This document shows, piece after piece, positions 25,916 through 34,604 of a stretch of 64,000 bases of DNA. The notes below the pieces were generated by a model, which saw only the letters and a program-made list of their open reading frames with translations, did no database searches and was not told the origin of the DNA. Positions within the stretch are counted from its first letter, which is position 1. Every line of letters begins with the position of its first letter. The position numbers were made by a program, and so were the translations under genes. The stretch is from positions 222,785 through 286,784 of the forward strand of contig JAXDJH010000023.1 in assembly GCA_034663635.1 (NCBI GenBank). Direction: 5' to 3'. Source of the stretch: JAXDJH01 sp034663635. GTDB taxonomy: Bacteria; Actinomycetota; CADDZG01; WHSQ01.

Positions 25916-26895
25916 CCGAAAAGAACGTAGTGCAGGCGATCCACGACACTCTCTGGGACGAGATGAAGAGCGACGATCGCATCGTCGTGCTCGGCGAGGA
26001 CGTTGGAGCTCGCGGCGGCGTGTTCCGCGTCACGATGGGTTTCCAGGACGAGTTCGGCGAAGAGCGCGTGGTCGACACGCCGCTCGACGAGAACCTGATC
26101 GCCGGAGTTTCGATCGGACTCGCGCTCGACGGCATGAAGCCGGTTGCAGAGATGCAGTTCGCCGACTTCAGCTTCCCGGGCTTCAACCAGATCATCCAGG
26201 AGGCCGCTCGCATCCGCTATCGGAGCAACGGCGACTTCACCGTTCCGCTCGTGATCCGCACGCCATGGGGCGGCGGAGTTCACGGTGCCCTGTACCACTC
26301 GCAATCGGTCGAAGCGTTCTACGCGCACGTGCCCGGGCTCAAGGTCGTCGCACCGTCGACGCCGGAGGACTGCAAGGGCATGTTGATCCAGGCCCTCGAC
26401 GATCCAGACCCGGTGGTCTTCCTCGAGCACAAGAAGACCTACCGCCTGATCAAGGGCGAGGTGCCAGACGAGCGCTACACGACGGAGTTCGGCAAAGCGA
26501 AAGTGCGGCGCGAGGGAACGGACCTCACCGTCATCTCCTACGGCTTGATGCATCACTACTGCGTCGAAGCTGCCGAGCGACTCTCGAAAGACGGCATCGA
26601 GGCCGAGATCATCGACCTCCGAAGCTTGTTCCCGCTCGACACGGACACGATCCTCGAGTCGATCGGCAAGACGAACAAAGCGATGATCGTCTACGAGGAC
26701 AACAAGTTCCTGGGTCTGGGGGCCGAGGTCGCGGCGCAGATCGCAGAGCATGCCCTGTTCGAGCTCGACGCGCCGATCCGCAGGATCGGTGGCCCACACG
26801 TTCCGGCCATGCCTTACGCGCCGACTCTCGAGCACTGGTTCCTGCCGAACCCCGACACGCTCGAGCACGAGATGCGCAAACTGGCGGAGTTCTAG
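25912..26895 (+). CDS. 2-oxoacid dehydrogenase E1 component, beta subunit
   Basis: 327 residues. Typical TK_PYR domain with VVLGEDVGARGGVFRVT, DTPLDENLIAGVSIGLALDG and QFADFSFPGFNQI, a TK_C domain with VISYGLMHHYCVEAAE and IDLRSLFPLDTDTI. Length matches E1 beta subunits of BCKDH/PDH type. It completes the alpha2beta2 enzyme with the overlapping upstream gene. lipA starts 7 bp after its stop. Confidence 0.94.
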   Translation: MTEKNVVQAIHDTLWDEMKSDDRIVVLGEDVGARGGVFRVTMGFQDEFGEERVVDTPLDENLIAGVSIGLALDGMKPVAEMQFADFSFPGFNQIIQEAARIRYRSNGDFTVPLVIRTPWGGGVHGALYHSQSVEAFYAHVPGLKVVAPSTPEDCKGMLIQALDDPDPVVFLEHKKTYRLIKGEVPDERYTTEFGKAKVRREGTDLTVISYGLMHHYCVEAAERLSKDGIEAEIIDLRSLFPLDTDTILESIGKTNKAMIVYEDNKFLGLGAEVAAQIAEHALFELDAPIRRIGGPHVPAMPYAPTLEHWFLPNPDTLEHEMRKLAEF

Positions 26896-26902
26896 GAGCG
26901 CG

Positions 26903-27895
26903 ATGTCGCAGGTCATCCAGCCGACGATCAGGACGCGCGACCAGGTCGAACGCGACCTTCGCCGCGGGGTGAAGATGGGCGAGGCGCCCGGGGTTGGCGC
27001 GCCTCGGCCCGAACGACGGCCCGAGTGGCTGAAGGTTCGCGTCAAGACGGGCGAGAACTTCACCGAGCTTCGCAACATCATGCGGGAGCGCGGCCTCCAT
27101 ACCGTGTGTGAAGAGGCCGCCTGTCCGAACATCTACGAGTGCTGGGAAGCGCGCGAGGCGACGTTCCTGCTGTGCGGCGACCTCTGCACGCGCCGGTGTT
27201 CGTTCTGCGACGTGATGACGGCGAAGCCACAACCGCTCGACGCCGAGGAGCCGGCCAAGATCGCCGAAGCCGTTCGCCTGATGGGCCTCAAGTTCGCGGT
27301 GGTGACGGGCGTCGCGAGGGACGACCTCGACGACGGCGCCTCCGGCCATTGGGCGGCGACTGTCACAGCGATCCGCAACGAGATGCCCGATTGCGGCATC
27401 GAGGTGCTCATCCCCGACTTCAAGGGCCGCAAGGAGCACCCTCGTGACTCACTCGCCCGGGTGATCGCCGCGAATCCCGACGTCCTCGCACATAACCTCG
27501 AGACGGTTCGGCGGATCCATCCGAGCATCCGGCCCGGCTTCGGCTACGAGGCCAGTCTCCAGCTCCTGAGTTGGGCGAAGGAGCTCCGAGCCGACCAAGT
27601 GACGAAGTCGAACCTGATCGTGGGCATGGGGGAGCGGGAGGAAGAGGTCTACGAAGCGATGCGCGACCTCAAGGCAACGGGTTGTGACGTACTAACGATC
27701 GGTCAGTACCTGCAGCCGAGTGTCTCGTGGCATCTGCCGGTCGATCGTTGGGTGCATCCCGACGAGTTCGCTCGCTACAAAGCGTTCGGAGAGAACGAAT
27801 TGAACTTCGCGTGGGTCGAATCCGGCCCCCTCGTCCGCTCGAGCTATCACGCAGGCAAGCAGTACCGCAGCGCCGCCGAACGCCTCAGCGCTTAG
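26903..27895 (+). CDS. lipA: Lipoyl synthase
   Basis: 330 residues. Radical SAM enzyme inserting two sulfurs into octanoyl-E2. Auxiliary cluster motif CEEAACPNIYEC (C-x4-C-x5-C), radical SAM motif CTRRCSFCDV (CxxxCxxC) and the C-terminal RSSYHAG serine ligand are intact. GGAG precedes ATG 26903. Last gene of the run E2, lipB, E1 alpha, E1 beta, lipA, which supplies the cofactor for the complex encoded with it. Confidence 0.96.
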   Translation: MSQVIQPTIRTRDQVERDLRRGVKMGEAPGVGAPRPERRPEWLKVRVKTGENFTELRNIMRERGLHTVCEEAACPNIYECWEAREATFLLCGDLCTRRCSFCDVMTAKPQPLDAEEPAKIAEAVRLMGLKFAVVTGVARDDLDDGASGHWAATVTAIRNEMPDCGIEVLIPDFKGRKEHPRDSLARVIAANPDVLAHNLETVRRIHPSIRPGFGYEASLQLLSWAKELRADQVTKSNLIVGMGEREEEVYEAMRDLKATGCDVLTIGQYLQPSVSWHLPVDRWVHPDEFARYKAFGENELNFAWVESGPLVRSSYHAGKQYRSAAERLSA

Positions 27896-27910
27896 CCACT
27901 AGGCCACCGA

Positions 27911-29119
27911 CTACCGACGCGTGATCTTCTCGATCGTCTTCCACGCGTCAGTTTGGCAATCCGCCTTGAGCAGGTAAGTCCCGCGGCCCCCGAAATGGTC
28001 GTCGGGACTGAATCCGATGGGGGGAAGGATCCCGGTGCGGATGCCGCGCGCTCGCTCGACCTTGCGCACGAACCCCTTACGAGTCAGATCGCGCCCCGCT
28101 CGGTCCAACATCGATCGAAGAACCTTCGAGGTGGCCCAACCCTGCCAGAGAAAGGCATCCGTTGGATGTTCCTCCGGATAGATCTTCCTGACCGCCTTGT
28201 CATAGGCCGGGTCGAATGCTGCGCGGTCGGCAGTAGCTGGGAGAGGCGAGAGGAATCGCGCTTTCAAGTTCGCGTCTCCGCATCCGACCCGTGCGACGTC
28301 ATCCGTCGATGTCATCGTCAGACCGGGCCCTGTCCAAAGTGGGTGGTAGTCATTGGAGTTCGCCGCGCTCAGCAGTTGGAGGAAGAATATGGGAGTTACC
28401 AGAACGACGACGTTGTCAATCTCTGCGAGCTTCATCTCCTGAACGGCTTGTTGCGCCTCCGCCGAACCCGATTGATTTGGGATCGAGCGGTCGTAGTCGA
28501 AGGGAGTCTCCCTCCGATTGAAGGCGCGCGCGATTGAGGTGTGCGTTTCCTTGTACGCAGGGCTGTTGAACCAAAGGATGCCGTTCTTGTCATTGCGACG
28601 AGAACGGCCCTCGGTCAGGTAGTCGGCGAGCAATGAACTTTGGTCCGGCATCGTGACGGTGACTGCGAAATACGTTCGGAGGGCCTTCAAGGGCATTTCC
28701 GTCGTACCGATCGAGACATATGGAACACCAACACTCCGGGCGTATCTCGCGCATGCCGTCATCTGATCAACGTTGCCCGAGTGAGAGGGCATCCCGGTGA
28801 GCATGAAGACGTGTTTCTCCTCCACCATCTCCTTGCAGACCGCCACGGCTTGAGACGGATTGAAGTTGTCGTTGCGAACGAGCACGCGCCCATGTCGGCC
28901 GTGCACGGGATGGTTCTTGAGACGAAGCCATTTCCAGAGGAGCCGTGCGCCTTTTGGAGCGGTGCTCGAGGCGACCGGGGATGCCCCCGTCAGGGGCAGA
29001 TGCACGCCGATCTTGATCTTGGCGTCGCGAACGCCGGGGGCCGCGGCCGACCCAGGAACCATCCCAAGGAATAGAACCGTCGCCAACGCGACATGGACAA
29101 CCCGAGGCCCGCCCGCCAT
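27911..29119 (-). CDS. Periplasmic ligand-binding protein (Liv/Peripla_BP_6 type)
   Basis: 402 residues with a signal peptide (about residues 1-26) but no lipobox. IKIGVHLPLTGASP and the two-lobed fold typical of branched-chain amino-acid-type binding proteins follow. Convergent with lipA (15-bp gap) and divergent from the SRPBCC gene: start codons are 36 bp apart and TAGGTT on each strand sits 6-7 bp from its start, a leaderless pair. No permease adjoins it; it may feed the Liv transporter encoded at 31317-34093. Confidence 0.85.
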   Translation of the reverse strand: MAGGPRVVHVALATVLFLGMVPGSAAAPGVRDAKIKIGVHLPLTGASPVASSTAPKGARLLWKWLRLKNHPVHGRHGRVLVRNDNFNPSQAVAVCKEMVEEKHVFMLTGMPSHSGNVDQMTACARYARSVGVPYVSIGTTEMPLKALRTYFAVTVTMPDQSSLLADYLTEGRSRRNDKNGILWFNSPAYKETHTSIARAFNRRETPFDYDRSIPNQSGSAEAQQAVQEMKLAEIDNVVVLVTPIFFLQLLSAANSNDYHPLWTGPGLTMTSTDDVARVGCGDANLKARFLSPLPATADRAAFDPAYDKAVRKIYPEEHPTDAFLWQGWATSKVLRSMLDRAGRDLTRKGFVRKVERARGIRTGILPPIGFSPDDHFGGRGTYLLKADCQTDAWKTIEKITRR

Positions 29120-29126
29120 GTCGCCA

Positions 29127-29149
29127 AACCTACACGCGGCGCGTAGGTT
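29127..29149. promoter_or_regulatory. Back-to-back -10 elements in a 23-bp inverted repeat
   Basis: AACCTAC and GTAGGTT (29127-29133 and 29143-29149) are exact inverse copies. Each contains TAGGTT on its own strand, 7 bp before ATG 29119 (minus) and 6 bp before GTG 29156 (plus). This reads as a symmetric divergent promoter for two leaderless genes. Confidence 0.6.
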
Positions 29150-29155
29150 CGGCCC

Positions 29156-29641
29156 GTGGCTTCCAAGTACGACGTCTCATATTCCGGCGAGTTCGACTTC
29201 GACGACGTGTCGCCCGACGACCTTTGGGACGCGCTCAGCCGCGTCGATCTATTCAAGACGTGGTGGCCGTGGATCAAGGACATCCATCTCGAGGGCGAGG
29301 CGTTGGAGCTCGGCTCGGCCCTGACGTTCACCATCGACCCTCCGATCCCTTATCGGATGCGAGTGACCGTAGACGTCGTGGAATCGGTAGACGGCCGTTA
29401 CCTCAGAGGGGACGTAAGCGGAGATCTTCACGGCACGGGGTCGCTGCGCTTCGACGAATCGCCTTTGGGCAGCGACGTAACGACCGAATGGAAAGTCGAA
29501 GTATCGAATCCAGCGATCAAAGCGGTCATCCGGCTGGCGCGGCCCCTGCTTCTTTACGCGCAGCGATGGGCGGTGGAGGTTTCGCTGAGAGGCTTCAGGC
29601 GTTACCTCGCGGAGCGCGACTCACTTCCCGGAGATGAGTAG
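29156..29641 (+). CDS. SRPBCC-fold protein (polyketide cyclase/START-like)
   Basis: 161 residues from GTG. The pattern YSGEFDFDDVSPDDLWDAL, WWPWIKDIHLEG and the strands up to a long C-terminal helix (SLRGFRRYLAERD) are those of the SRPBCC helix-grip fold, which encloses hydrophobic ligands. No catalytic residues can be assigned. Its 3' end overlaps a convergent lipoprotein gene by 21 bp. Confidence 0.8.
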   Translation: MASKYDVSYSGEFDFDDVSPDDLWDALSRVDLFKTWWPWIKDIHLEGEALELGSALTFTIDPPIPYRMRVTVDVVESVDGRYLRGDVSGDLHGTGSLRFDESPLGSDVTTEWKVEVSNPAIKAVIRLARPLLLYAQRWAVEVSLRGFRRYLAERDSLPGDE

Positions 29642-30082
29642 CAGCGTCGCATAAGGCGGATCGCAGATGACATCGTTCGCCTTGAAGATGCCGAATCCGC
29701 TGCTCGTTCGAAACAGAGCCTCCACCTCGCCGGGTTCGGAGTCCTGCCGACCGAGTGAGATCCCCTCTTGGACCCACCGCGTCTTTACGAACTCACCGAA
29801 TTCGGTCGTGTCGATACGAAGCACGAAGCGACCGCGGTTGAGCCCTTTCTTGTCCGGCAGCGCGCGATAGAAGTACGTGCCGGGCGGAAGCGGAACGTCG
29901 TCGGGCACCCATGCAGGCATCGGTTTCTTCGATGGGAGCTTGCAGTCCGGCCCACCCTCGATCGCCTTCGACGATTGCGTCGGAGAGGGACTCGAGCTGG
30001 GCGGCGATTCAGCCTTCGACGAGCAGGCGGGAAGCGAAACGAGAGCCAACGCTGTCAGCAGAGCCGGGACACGCGTGCCCAT
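29621..30082 (-). CDS. Small lipoprotein A of a four-member local family
   Basis: 153 residues. Signal peptide with lipobox LPAC (Cys20), Ser/Pro-rich linker, then a core starting CKLPS with VPDDVPLPPGT, a strand-helix middle and a C-terminal half EGISLGRQDSEPGEVEALF ... ICDPPYATLLLI. The core Cys, the VPxxxPLPxGT-like start, the (E/D)xE(A/V)xxF strand and the Cys followed by alternating hydrophobics are shared with the lipoproteins at 34142, 35783 and 39099. Last gene of the Liv operon, 5 bp after the binding protein. Function unknown; an extracellular ligand-binding role is inferred. Confidence 0.7.
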   Translation of the reverse strand: MGTRVPALLTALALVSLPACSSKAESPPSSSPSPTQSSKAIEGGPDCKLPSKKPMPAWVPDDVPLPPGTYFYRALPDKKGLNRGRFVLRIDTTEFGEFVKTRWVQEGISLGRQDSEPGEVEALFRTSSGFGIFKANDVICDPPYATLLLISGK

Positions 30083-30087
30083 CGAGA

Positions 30088-31320
30088 TCAGTCAGTCTGT
30101 TCGATGACGTCGAGGGATGCGGACAGCGGGTCGTCCTTGACCGGAGCGAAGGTCATGTCGTTGAACACCGCGAAGTAGACGTCGTCGTCGACGACGCCCT
30201 CATGGTTCTTCTCGTTGAACCCTCGTTCGTCACCGTTGGCTCCCTTGATCGCCACCTGCTCGAGCGCGGCAAGGATGTCGCCGCGCTCCCCGCTCCCCGC
30301 CGCCTCGATTGCAGCGGCCAACACGTTGATGAAATCGTACGGATACATCCCATACTCGGGCGGTTGGTAGACCTCAGCACCCGAACTCGTCTTGACGCCC
30401 ACGTCGTCTCTCCCGAATTTTCCCTCGTATGCCTTCTGGAACGTGGTGAAGGGGCCGGGCCCGACCTCAGCGGTCATGCGGCCCGACGCGAACGTCAGCC
30501 CGTCCACCCACTCGGGGTGGTCGGCGAGTTGCTGTCGGACCAACGGGTCTCCGCCTGACGGGGGCGTGTAGATCGGAACGTCCCAGCCGCTGCTTCGCGT
30601 CGCCCTCACGACCTTGGCGATCGTCGAAGCCGCCCCCCAAACGAGCAGAGCCGTCGCGTCCGATCGCTTTGCCTTCAACACCTGCGGTGCGTAGTCGGTG
30701 GCGTCCGAGGGGACCTCGATGTCCTCGGCGACCGCTTCCGGCGTGTAACCGAATGGATCGTCGAACGCGAGCTTTCCTTGTTTGCCGTAGCCGGTGTCGT
30801 CATGGAGGAAAGCGATCTTCAAGCCCTTGGGAACCAGATACTCCGCGAGCCGGAACGCAACTCCATGGTCGGTCGGAGCGACGCGAAACACGTTCGGGCG
30901 GTTCTCCAGATCCACCAGGCCGACGCCGCCCTGGTAAACGATCCCGATCGGGACATCTGATCGCGCTGCGACTTCCCAGAAAGCGTCCGCGCCGGTTCCT
31001 TCAGCGACTACCGCGACAGCGCCGTCATCGATCGCGTGACGAACGTTCTCGAGCGCTCTTTGAGGTGACAGTGCGTTGTCGTAAGTCTTGACGGCAAGTG
31101 TGAACGTCGCGTCCTGGGTCTGGATGCCCCCCTCAGCATTGATCTGATCGACGGCCAACTGGACGCCTTGCTCGATGGTCTTGCCGACATATGGCTGACC
31201 CGTGAACGGCGCATCGATCGCGATCAGAAGTTCGGTCTTCGGGCCGGCGGGCTCCTCGTCGGCGCACGCGGCCCCCATGACGAGAGCCATTACCGCGCCG
31301 AGCAGGACAAACGTCCTCAC
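30088..31320 (-). CDS. Liv-type substrate-binding lipoprotein
   Basis: 410 residues from GTG 31320, overlapping the fused LivM-LivG stop as GTGA. Lipobox GAAC near residue 19 anchors it. IAIDAPFTGQPYVGKTIEQG and VDQINAEGGIQ are typical of Peripla_BP_6/LivK-like proteins. It delivers ligand to the permeases encoded just upstream. Ligands of this class in actinobacteria include amino acids, amides, aromatic acids and steroid acids; the gene context favours a hydrophobic alcohol or acid but this is inference. Confidence 0.9.
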   Translation of the reverse strand: MRTFVLLGAVMALVMGAACADEEPAGPKTELLIAIDAPFTGQPYVGKTIEQGVQLAVDQINAEGGIQTQDATFTLAVKTYDNALSPQRALENVRHAIDDGAVAVVAEGTGADAFWEVAARSDVPIGIVYQGGVGLVDLENRPNVFRVAPTDHGVAFRLAEYLVPKGLKIAFLHDDTGYGKQGKLAFDDPFGYTPEAVAEDIEVPSDATDYAPQVLKAKRSDATALLVWGAASTIAKVVRATRSSGWDVPIYTPPSGGDPLVRQQLADHPEWVDGLTFASGRMTAEVGPGPFTTFQKAYEGKFGRDDVGVKTSSGAEVYQPPEYGMYPYDFINVLAAAIEAAGSGERGDILAALEQVAIKGANGDERGFNEKNHEGVVDDDVYFAVFNDMTFAPVKDDPLSASLDVIEQTD

Positions 31321-33164
31321 GGCTGATGGCCCTGTGTGTTCCGCCCGAGGTACGCGCGCTGTACCTCTGGATGCTCGAAGATGTGAGCGGGGGAGCCGTG
31401 CGCGATGACCCGGCCCCCATCGAGAACCGTTACCACGTCGGCGATCCGACCAAGCAGCCTCAAGTTGTGCTCCACAACCACCAGCGCTGTTCCTCTTTCT
31501 TTCAGTCGTATGAGGATCTCAGCGACCCGGCGCGTTTCCTCGGCACTCATCCCAGCAGAGGGTTCATCGAGAAGTACGACGCGTTTGCCGGCCGCGGCGA
31601 TCGCGATCATCAGCGTACGACGGGCTCCGGCCGGCATCGACGCGGCCGGCGTCTTGGCGTAGCTCTCGAGGCCGAATTCCCTCAAAGACCGCATGGCCTG
31701 AGCCCGTGCCACTCTCTCTTCCAACCGAGCGAGAGGCGTGCGGAAGAGGCTTCGGAAGAACCCCGCGTACTGCCGGTGCACCAACCTCGCCGCGATCATG
31801 TGGTCGAGCGCGTCGAGTTCGGGGAACAACTCGGTCGACTGGGGACTTCTCGAGATGCCGAGTCGCAGGCGGTCGAGGGCCGGCAACGACGTGATGTCAT
31901 CGCCGTCGTAGCTGACGTTTCCGGTATCGGGGAAAGCGTGGCCCGAGATGACTGTAAGTAGGGTTGATTTCCCCGAGCCGTTAGGGCCGATCAGTCCGTG
32001 GATGACGCCACCCTCGGCTTCGAGAGCGACCTGATCCAGCGCAACGACACCACCGAAGGTCTTCGTGATGTCGGTGGCACCCAGCGGCGGGGACTTCACG
32101 TAACCCGGACCCGGCGCGGCCTCCGTGACCCGCTCGGCATGGGCTGTTGGCGGGCCGACCTCCCGAAGCGCGCGGAGCGCGACAACGGTCAGCAATAACG
32201 CACCCGGGAGAAGCTCGCCGCTCCTTGCGATGGTGATGAGCGGCTCGATGGGTTGCCCGGGAAGGGGGAGCAACGCGATGACAACCGCTCCGATCAAGGG
32301 TGCAGCGACTCGCCCGGGGCCCCCCAACAAGACGGCGATGAACAACGACACGGACAACAGAACTCCGTACGCGCTTTGATCGAAGATGCCATTCAGCTGA
32401 ACGATGAAAGCGCCCGCAAGTCCGGCAAGGGTCGCTCCGAACACGAACACTCCGAGTCGTAGGTCGTCTCGGAGAGTGCCGATCGTGGCCGCTTCGCGAG
32501 GGTTCTGTTTGATCGTCGCCAACGTGAGTCCAACGGGTCCGATCTGCAGGGAACGGAAAGCGACGCAACCCAGAATGAGCAGGACCAGCGCGATCTCGTA
32601 GTGCACCAGGGGAGTCGCGCGCAAGGACAGCCCCAATCCCTCGCCGATTCCTGCCTGAGGCACGGGGATCCCGGCAGCGCCTCCCGACGTCTGCGGAAAG
32701 CCCGACAAGAAGAGAGCCACGAGCCATGCCCCCAACCAACTCGAAACGGCGAGCTGTACCGCGCGCAGCCGGACCGCGCCGTGCCCGACTACATACGCAG
32801 CAAGGGCGGTCGCCGACGTGGCGACCAAGATGATCAGAGACAGAGGCATCGACGTTCTCGAGGCAAGGAGCGCAGACGTCAAGGCCCCGATTGCGACGAA
32901 CGCTCCGTGACCGATCGAAGCCATGTTTCCGAGTCCCATGACCGTATTGAGTCCAACTGCTGCGAGCGCGTAGAAAAGAACCGAAGCGATGGCTCGGATC
33001 GGAAGAGAGTCCTCGACGAGGGCCGGGACGACCGCAGCAAGAAGGATCAACGCGGTGATCAAGGTGTGACGGGGCTGCCACGCGCGCGCGAACTCCGCTC
33101 TCGATGCCCGAAGGCCCTCGTTTACCCTGCGCGGGATCGATGCGCTAGTCGTGCTGGCCGTCAC
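31317..33164 (-). CDS. Fused LivM permease - LivG ATPase
   Basis: 615 residues. Residues 1-340 form a LivM-type permease with about nine hydrophobic segments (start near SIRAIASVLFYALAAVGLNT and GLGNMASIGHGAFVAIGA). A short linker leads to an ATPase of about 240 residues with Walker A GPNGSGKST, switch region VVVEHNLRLL and Walker B VLLDEPSAGMS. The Walker A has GPNGSGKST rather than the more usual GPNGAGKT(S/T). Both junctions with neighbours are GTGA overlaps. No separate LivF ATPase is encoded nearby, so the ATPase may homodimerise. Confidence 0.9.
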   Translation of the reverse strand: MTASTTSASIPRRVNEGLRASRAEFARAWQPRHTLITALILLAAVVPALVEDSLPIRAIASVLFYALAAVGLNTVMGLGNMASIGHGAFVAIGALTSALLASRTSMPLSLIILVATSATALAAYVVGHGAVRLRAVQLAVSSWLGAWLVALFLSGFPQTSGGAAGIPVPQAGIGEGLGLSLRATPLVHYEIALVLLILGCVAFRSLQIGPVGLTLATIKQNPREAATIGTLRDDLRLGVFVFGATLAGLAGAFIVQLNGIFDQSAYGVLLSVSLFIAVLLGGPGRVAAPLIGAVVIALLPLPGQPIEPLITIARSGELLPGALLLTVVALRALREVGPPTAHAERVTEAAPGPGYVKSPPLGATDITKTFGGVVALDQVALEAEGGVIHGLIGPNGSGKSTLLTVISGHAFPDTGNVSYDGDDITSLPALDRLRLGISRSPQSTELFPELDALDHMIAARLVHRQYAGFFRSLFRTPLARLEERVARAQAMRSLREFGLESYAKTPAASMPAGARRTLMIAIAAAGKRVVLLDEPSAGMSAEETRRVAEILIRLKERGTALVVVEHNLRLLGRIADVVTVLDGGRVIAHGSPAHIFEHPEVQRAYLGRNTQGHQP

Positions 33165-34093
33165 GCGCTCTCCTGAAGGACCGTGCGCTGTGGACGAAAC
33201 GCCATGAACAAGATGACGAGTGCGATCGGGATCACGTCTCGGTAGGCGGGGCCCAGCTCAAGGGGGCCGAGATCCAAAACCGATATCGCCGTCTCGAGGA
33301 GGCCCAGTCCGAGCGCGATAGCGAGAACTTTTCGAGGTCGTCCGAAACCAGCCGCCACTGCAGCAACCAGTCCCTTGAGCCCGAGCAGTGTCCCGGTGTT
33401 GATCGTCATCGCACTGCCGGGGAGCGCTAGGAGGGCTGCCGCGCCTGCCAGTGCCGCGGCCCCCGCGAACGCAAGAACGAGGCTCCTCTCGATCGGAACT
33501 CCGCTCAGAGCGGCCGCCACCGTGTCTTCGGATATGGCACGCAGGGCAGCACCCCAACGCGAATGGCTCAGAACGCGGTCCGCGGCGAGCGCCAGGGCGA
33601 GAGCGATCAGTCCGACCACGATGACGCGCGCCTGAAACGTCGCTCCGTTCGAAAGAACGATGAGCCCGTCGGTCCCGAGGTTCTTAAGGGGGAGTGGGTC
33701 GGGAAGCGTGTACGACGCTCCGGAAAAGAAGAATCCGATCAAGCCCCGGAGGGTCACCGCGGCCGCAACGATCCCTCCGATCCAGCCGAGCGAAAAGGAT
33801 CGCCTGATGAAAGGTCTGATCGCGACGATGAAGAGGGCCGCGCCCAAAGCAACGGTGCCTGCCAGCGCAAGAACGGCTCCGAGCAGGAATGGAAGTCGCT
33901 CCTCACTGGCGGCCGCCGCACCAGGCCCATACGAGATCCAAAGCGTTGCGAACGCGCAAACTCCAGCAAGCTCGCCCAAGGCCAAGTGCACAACGCCGGT
34001 AAGCCTGTAGATCAAAGCGATCGAGATGGCGAACAGCGCGTAGACCGCGCCCAATGAGAGGCCGGTGATCAGTACCTGGACCGTCAGCCCCAC
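33161..34093 (-). CDS. LivH-type ABC transporter permease
   Basis: 310 residues, eight or so membrane helices, with the LivH start ALITGLSLGAVYALFAISIALIYRLTGVVHLALGEL. Partner of the fused LivM-LivG protein that follows with a GTGA overlap. A 47-bp gap separates it from the upstream lipoprotein gene, probably in the same operon. Confidence 0.92.
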   Translation of the reverse strand: MGLTVQVLITGLSLGAVYALFAISIALIYRLTGVVHLALGELAGVCAFATLWISYGPGAAAASEERLPFLLGAVLALAGTVALGAALFIVAIRPFIRRSFSLGWIGGIVAAAVTLRGLIGFFFSGASYTLPDPLPLKNLGTDGLIVLSNGATFQARVIVVGLIALALALAADRVLSHSRWGAALRAISEDTVAAALSGVPIERSLVLAFAGAAALAGAAALLALPGSAMTINTGTLLGLKGLVAAVAAGFGRPRKVLAIALGLGLLETAISVLDLGPLELGPAYRDVIPIALVILFMAFRPQRTVLQESA

Positions 34094-34141
34094 GGAGCTA
34101 CCTCCCCAGTGCGGATGGCGGCGATGATGAAGAGACTTCGA

Positions 34142-34564
34142 TCAGTCGGGTCGGATCGTGACGCGAAGCTTCGTGTTCGTAGAGCAGTCGAGGTCGGCGT
34201 ACAGGTTGACCTGCCCCGTGGTGCCCTCTCCTGCGAAGAAGACCTCTGCATCGTGCTCCTCGATCTCGTCCTTTGTGATGTCGTAGCCCGCGTCTTCGAA
34301 GGCAGCGTGATAGTCGTCGAAGGCGGTCTGGAGGTTGCCGTCGAAGTAGCCCTGGGCGATGAACGAGGGGCCCGCTTGGTCTCCACCGGTGTAAGTAGTT
34401 CCGTCGGGCTGAGGGAAACCCTCGGGGACGTCGGCCAGCTCGGCAGCAGGTGAAGGGTCGTCACATGACTCGGCAGAGGTGTCGCCGCCATCGCCCGGGT
34501 CGTCCGATCCGCACGCGGTCATGACAAGTCCGAGCACGAACAGAAGCGCCAAGAATCTCTTCAC
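34142..34564 (-). CDS. Small lipoprotein B of a four-member local family
   Basis: 140 residues from GTG 34564 with GGGGAGGG three bases upstream. Lipobox MTAC (Cys18), acidic linker, second Cys at about residue 33, then ADVPEGFPQPDGTTY, a helix FDDYHAAFEDAGYDI and EHDAEVFFAGEG, ending with LDCSTNTKLRVTI. Same core as the other three local lipoproteins (two Cys, FP-P-GT, GY, AE(V/I)(F/Y)F). First gene of the leftward Liv operon, divergent from the gene at 34605. Confidence 0.75.
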   Translation of the reverse strand: MKRFLALLFVLGLVMTACGSDDPGDGGDTSAESCDDPSPAAELADVPEGFPQPDGTTYTGGDQAGPSFIAQGYFDGNLQTAFDDYHAAFEDAGYDITKDEIEEHDAEVFFAGEGTTGQVNLYADLDCSTNTKLRVTIRPD

Positions 34565-34604
34565 GGACCCTCCCCAGTCGGATAGAGGCGGAACTCTAGT
34601 CCGT

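Noticed and set aside
25876..27132. 418-residue reverse frame across E1 beta and lipA
   Set aside because: Shadow; both plus-strand genes carry full family motifs.
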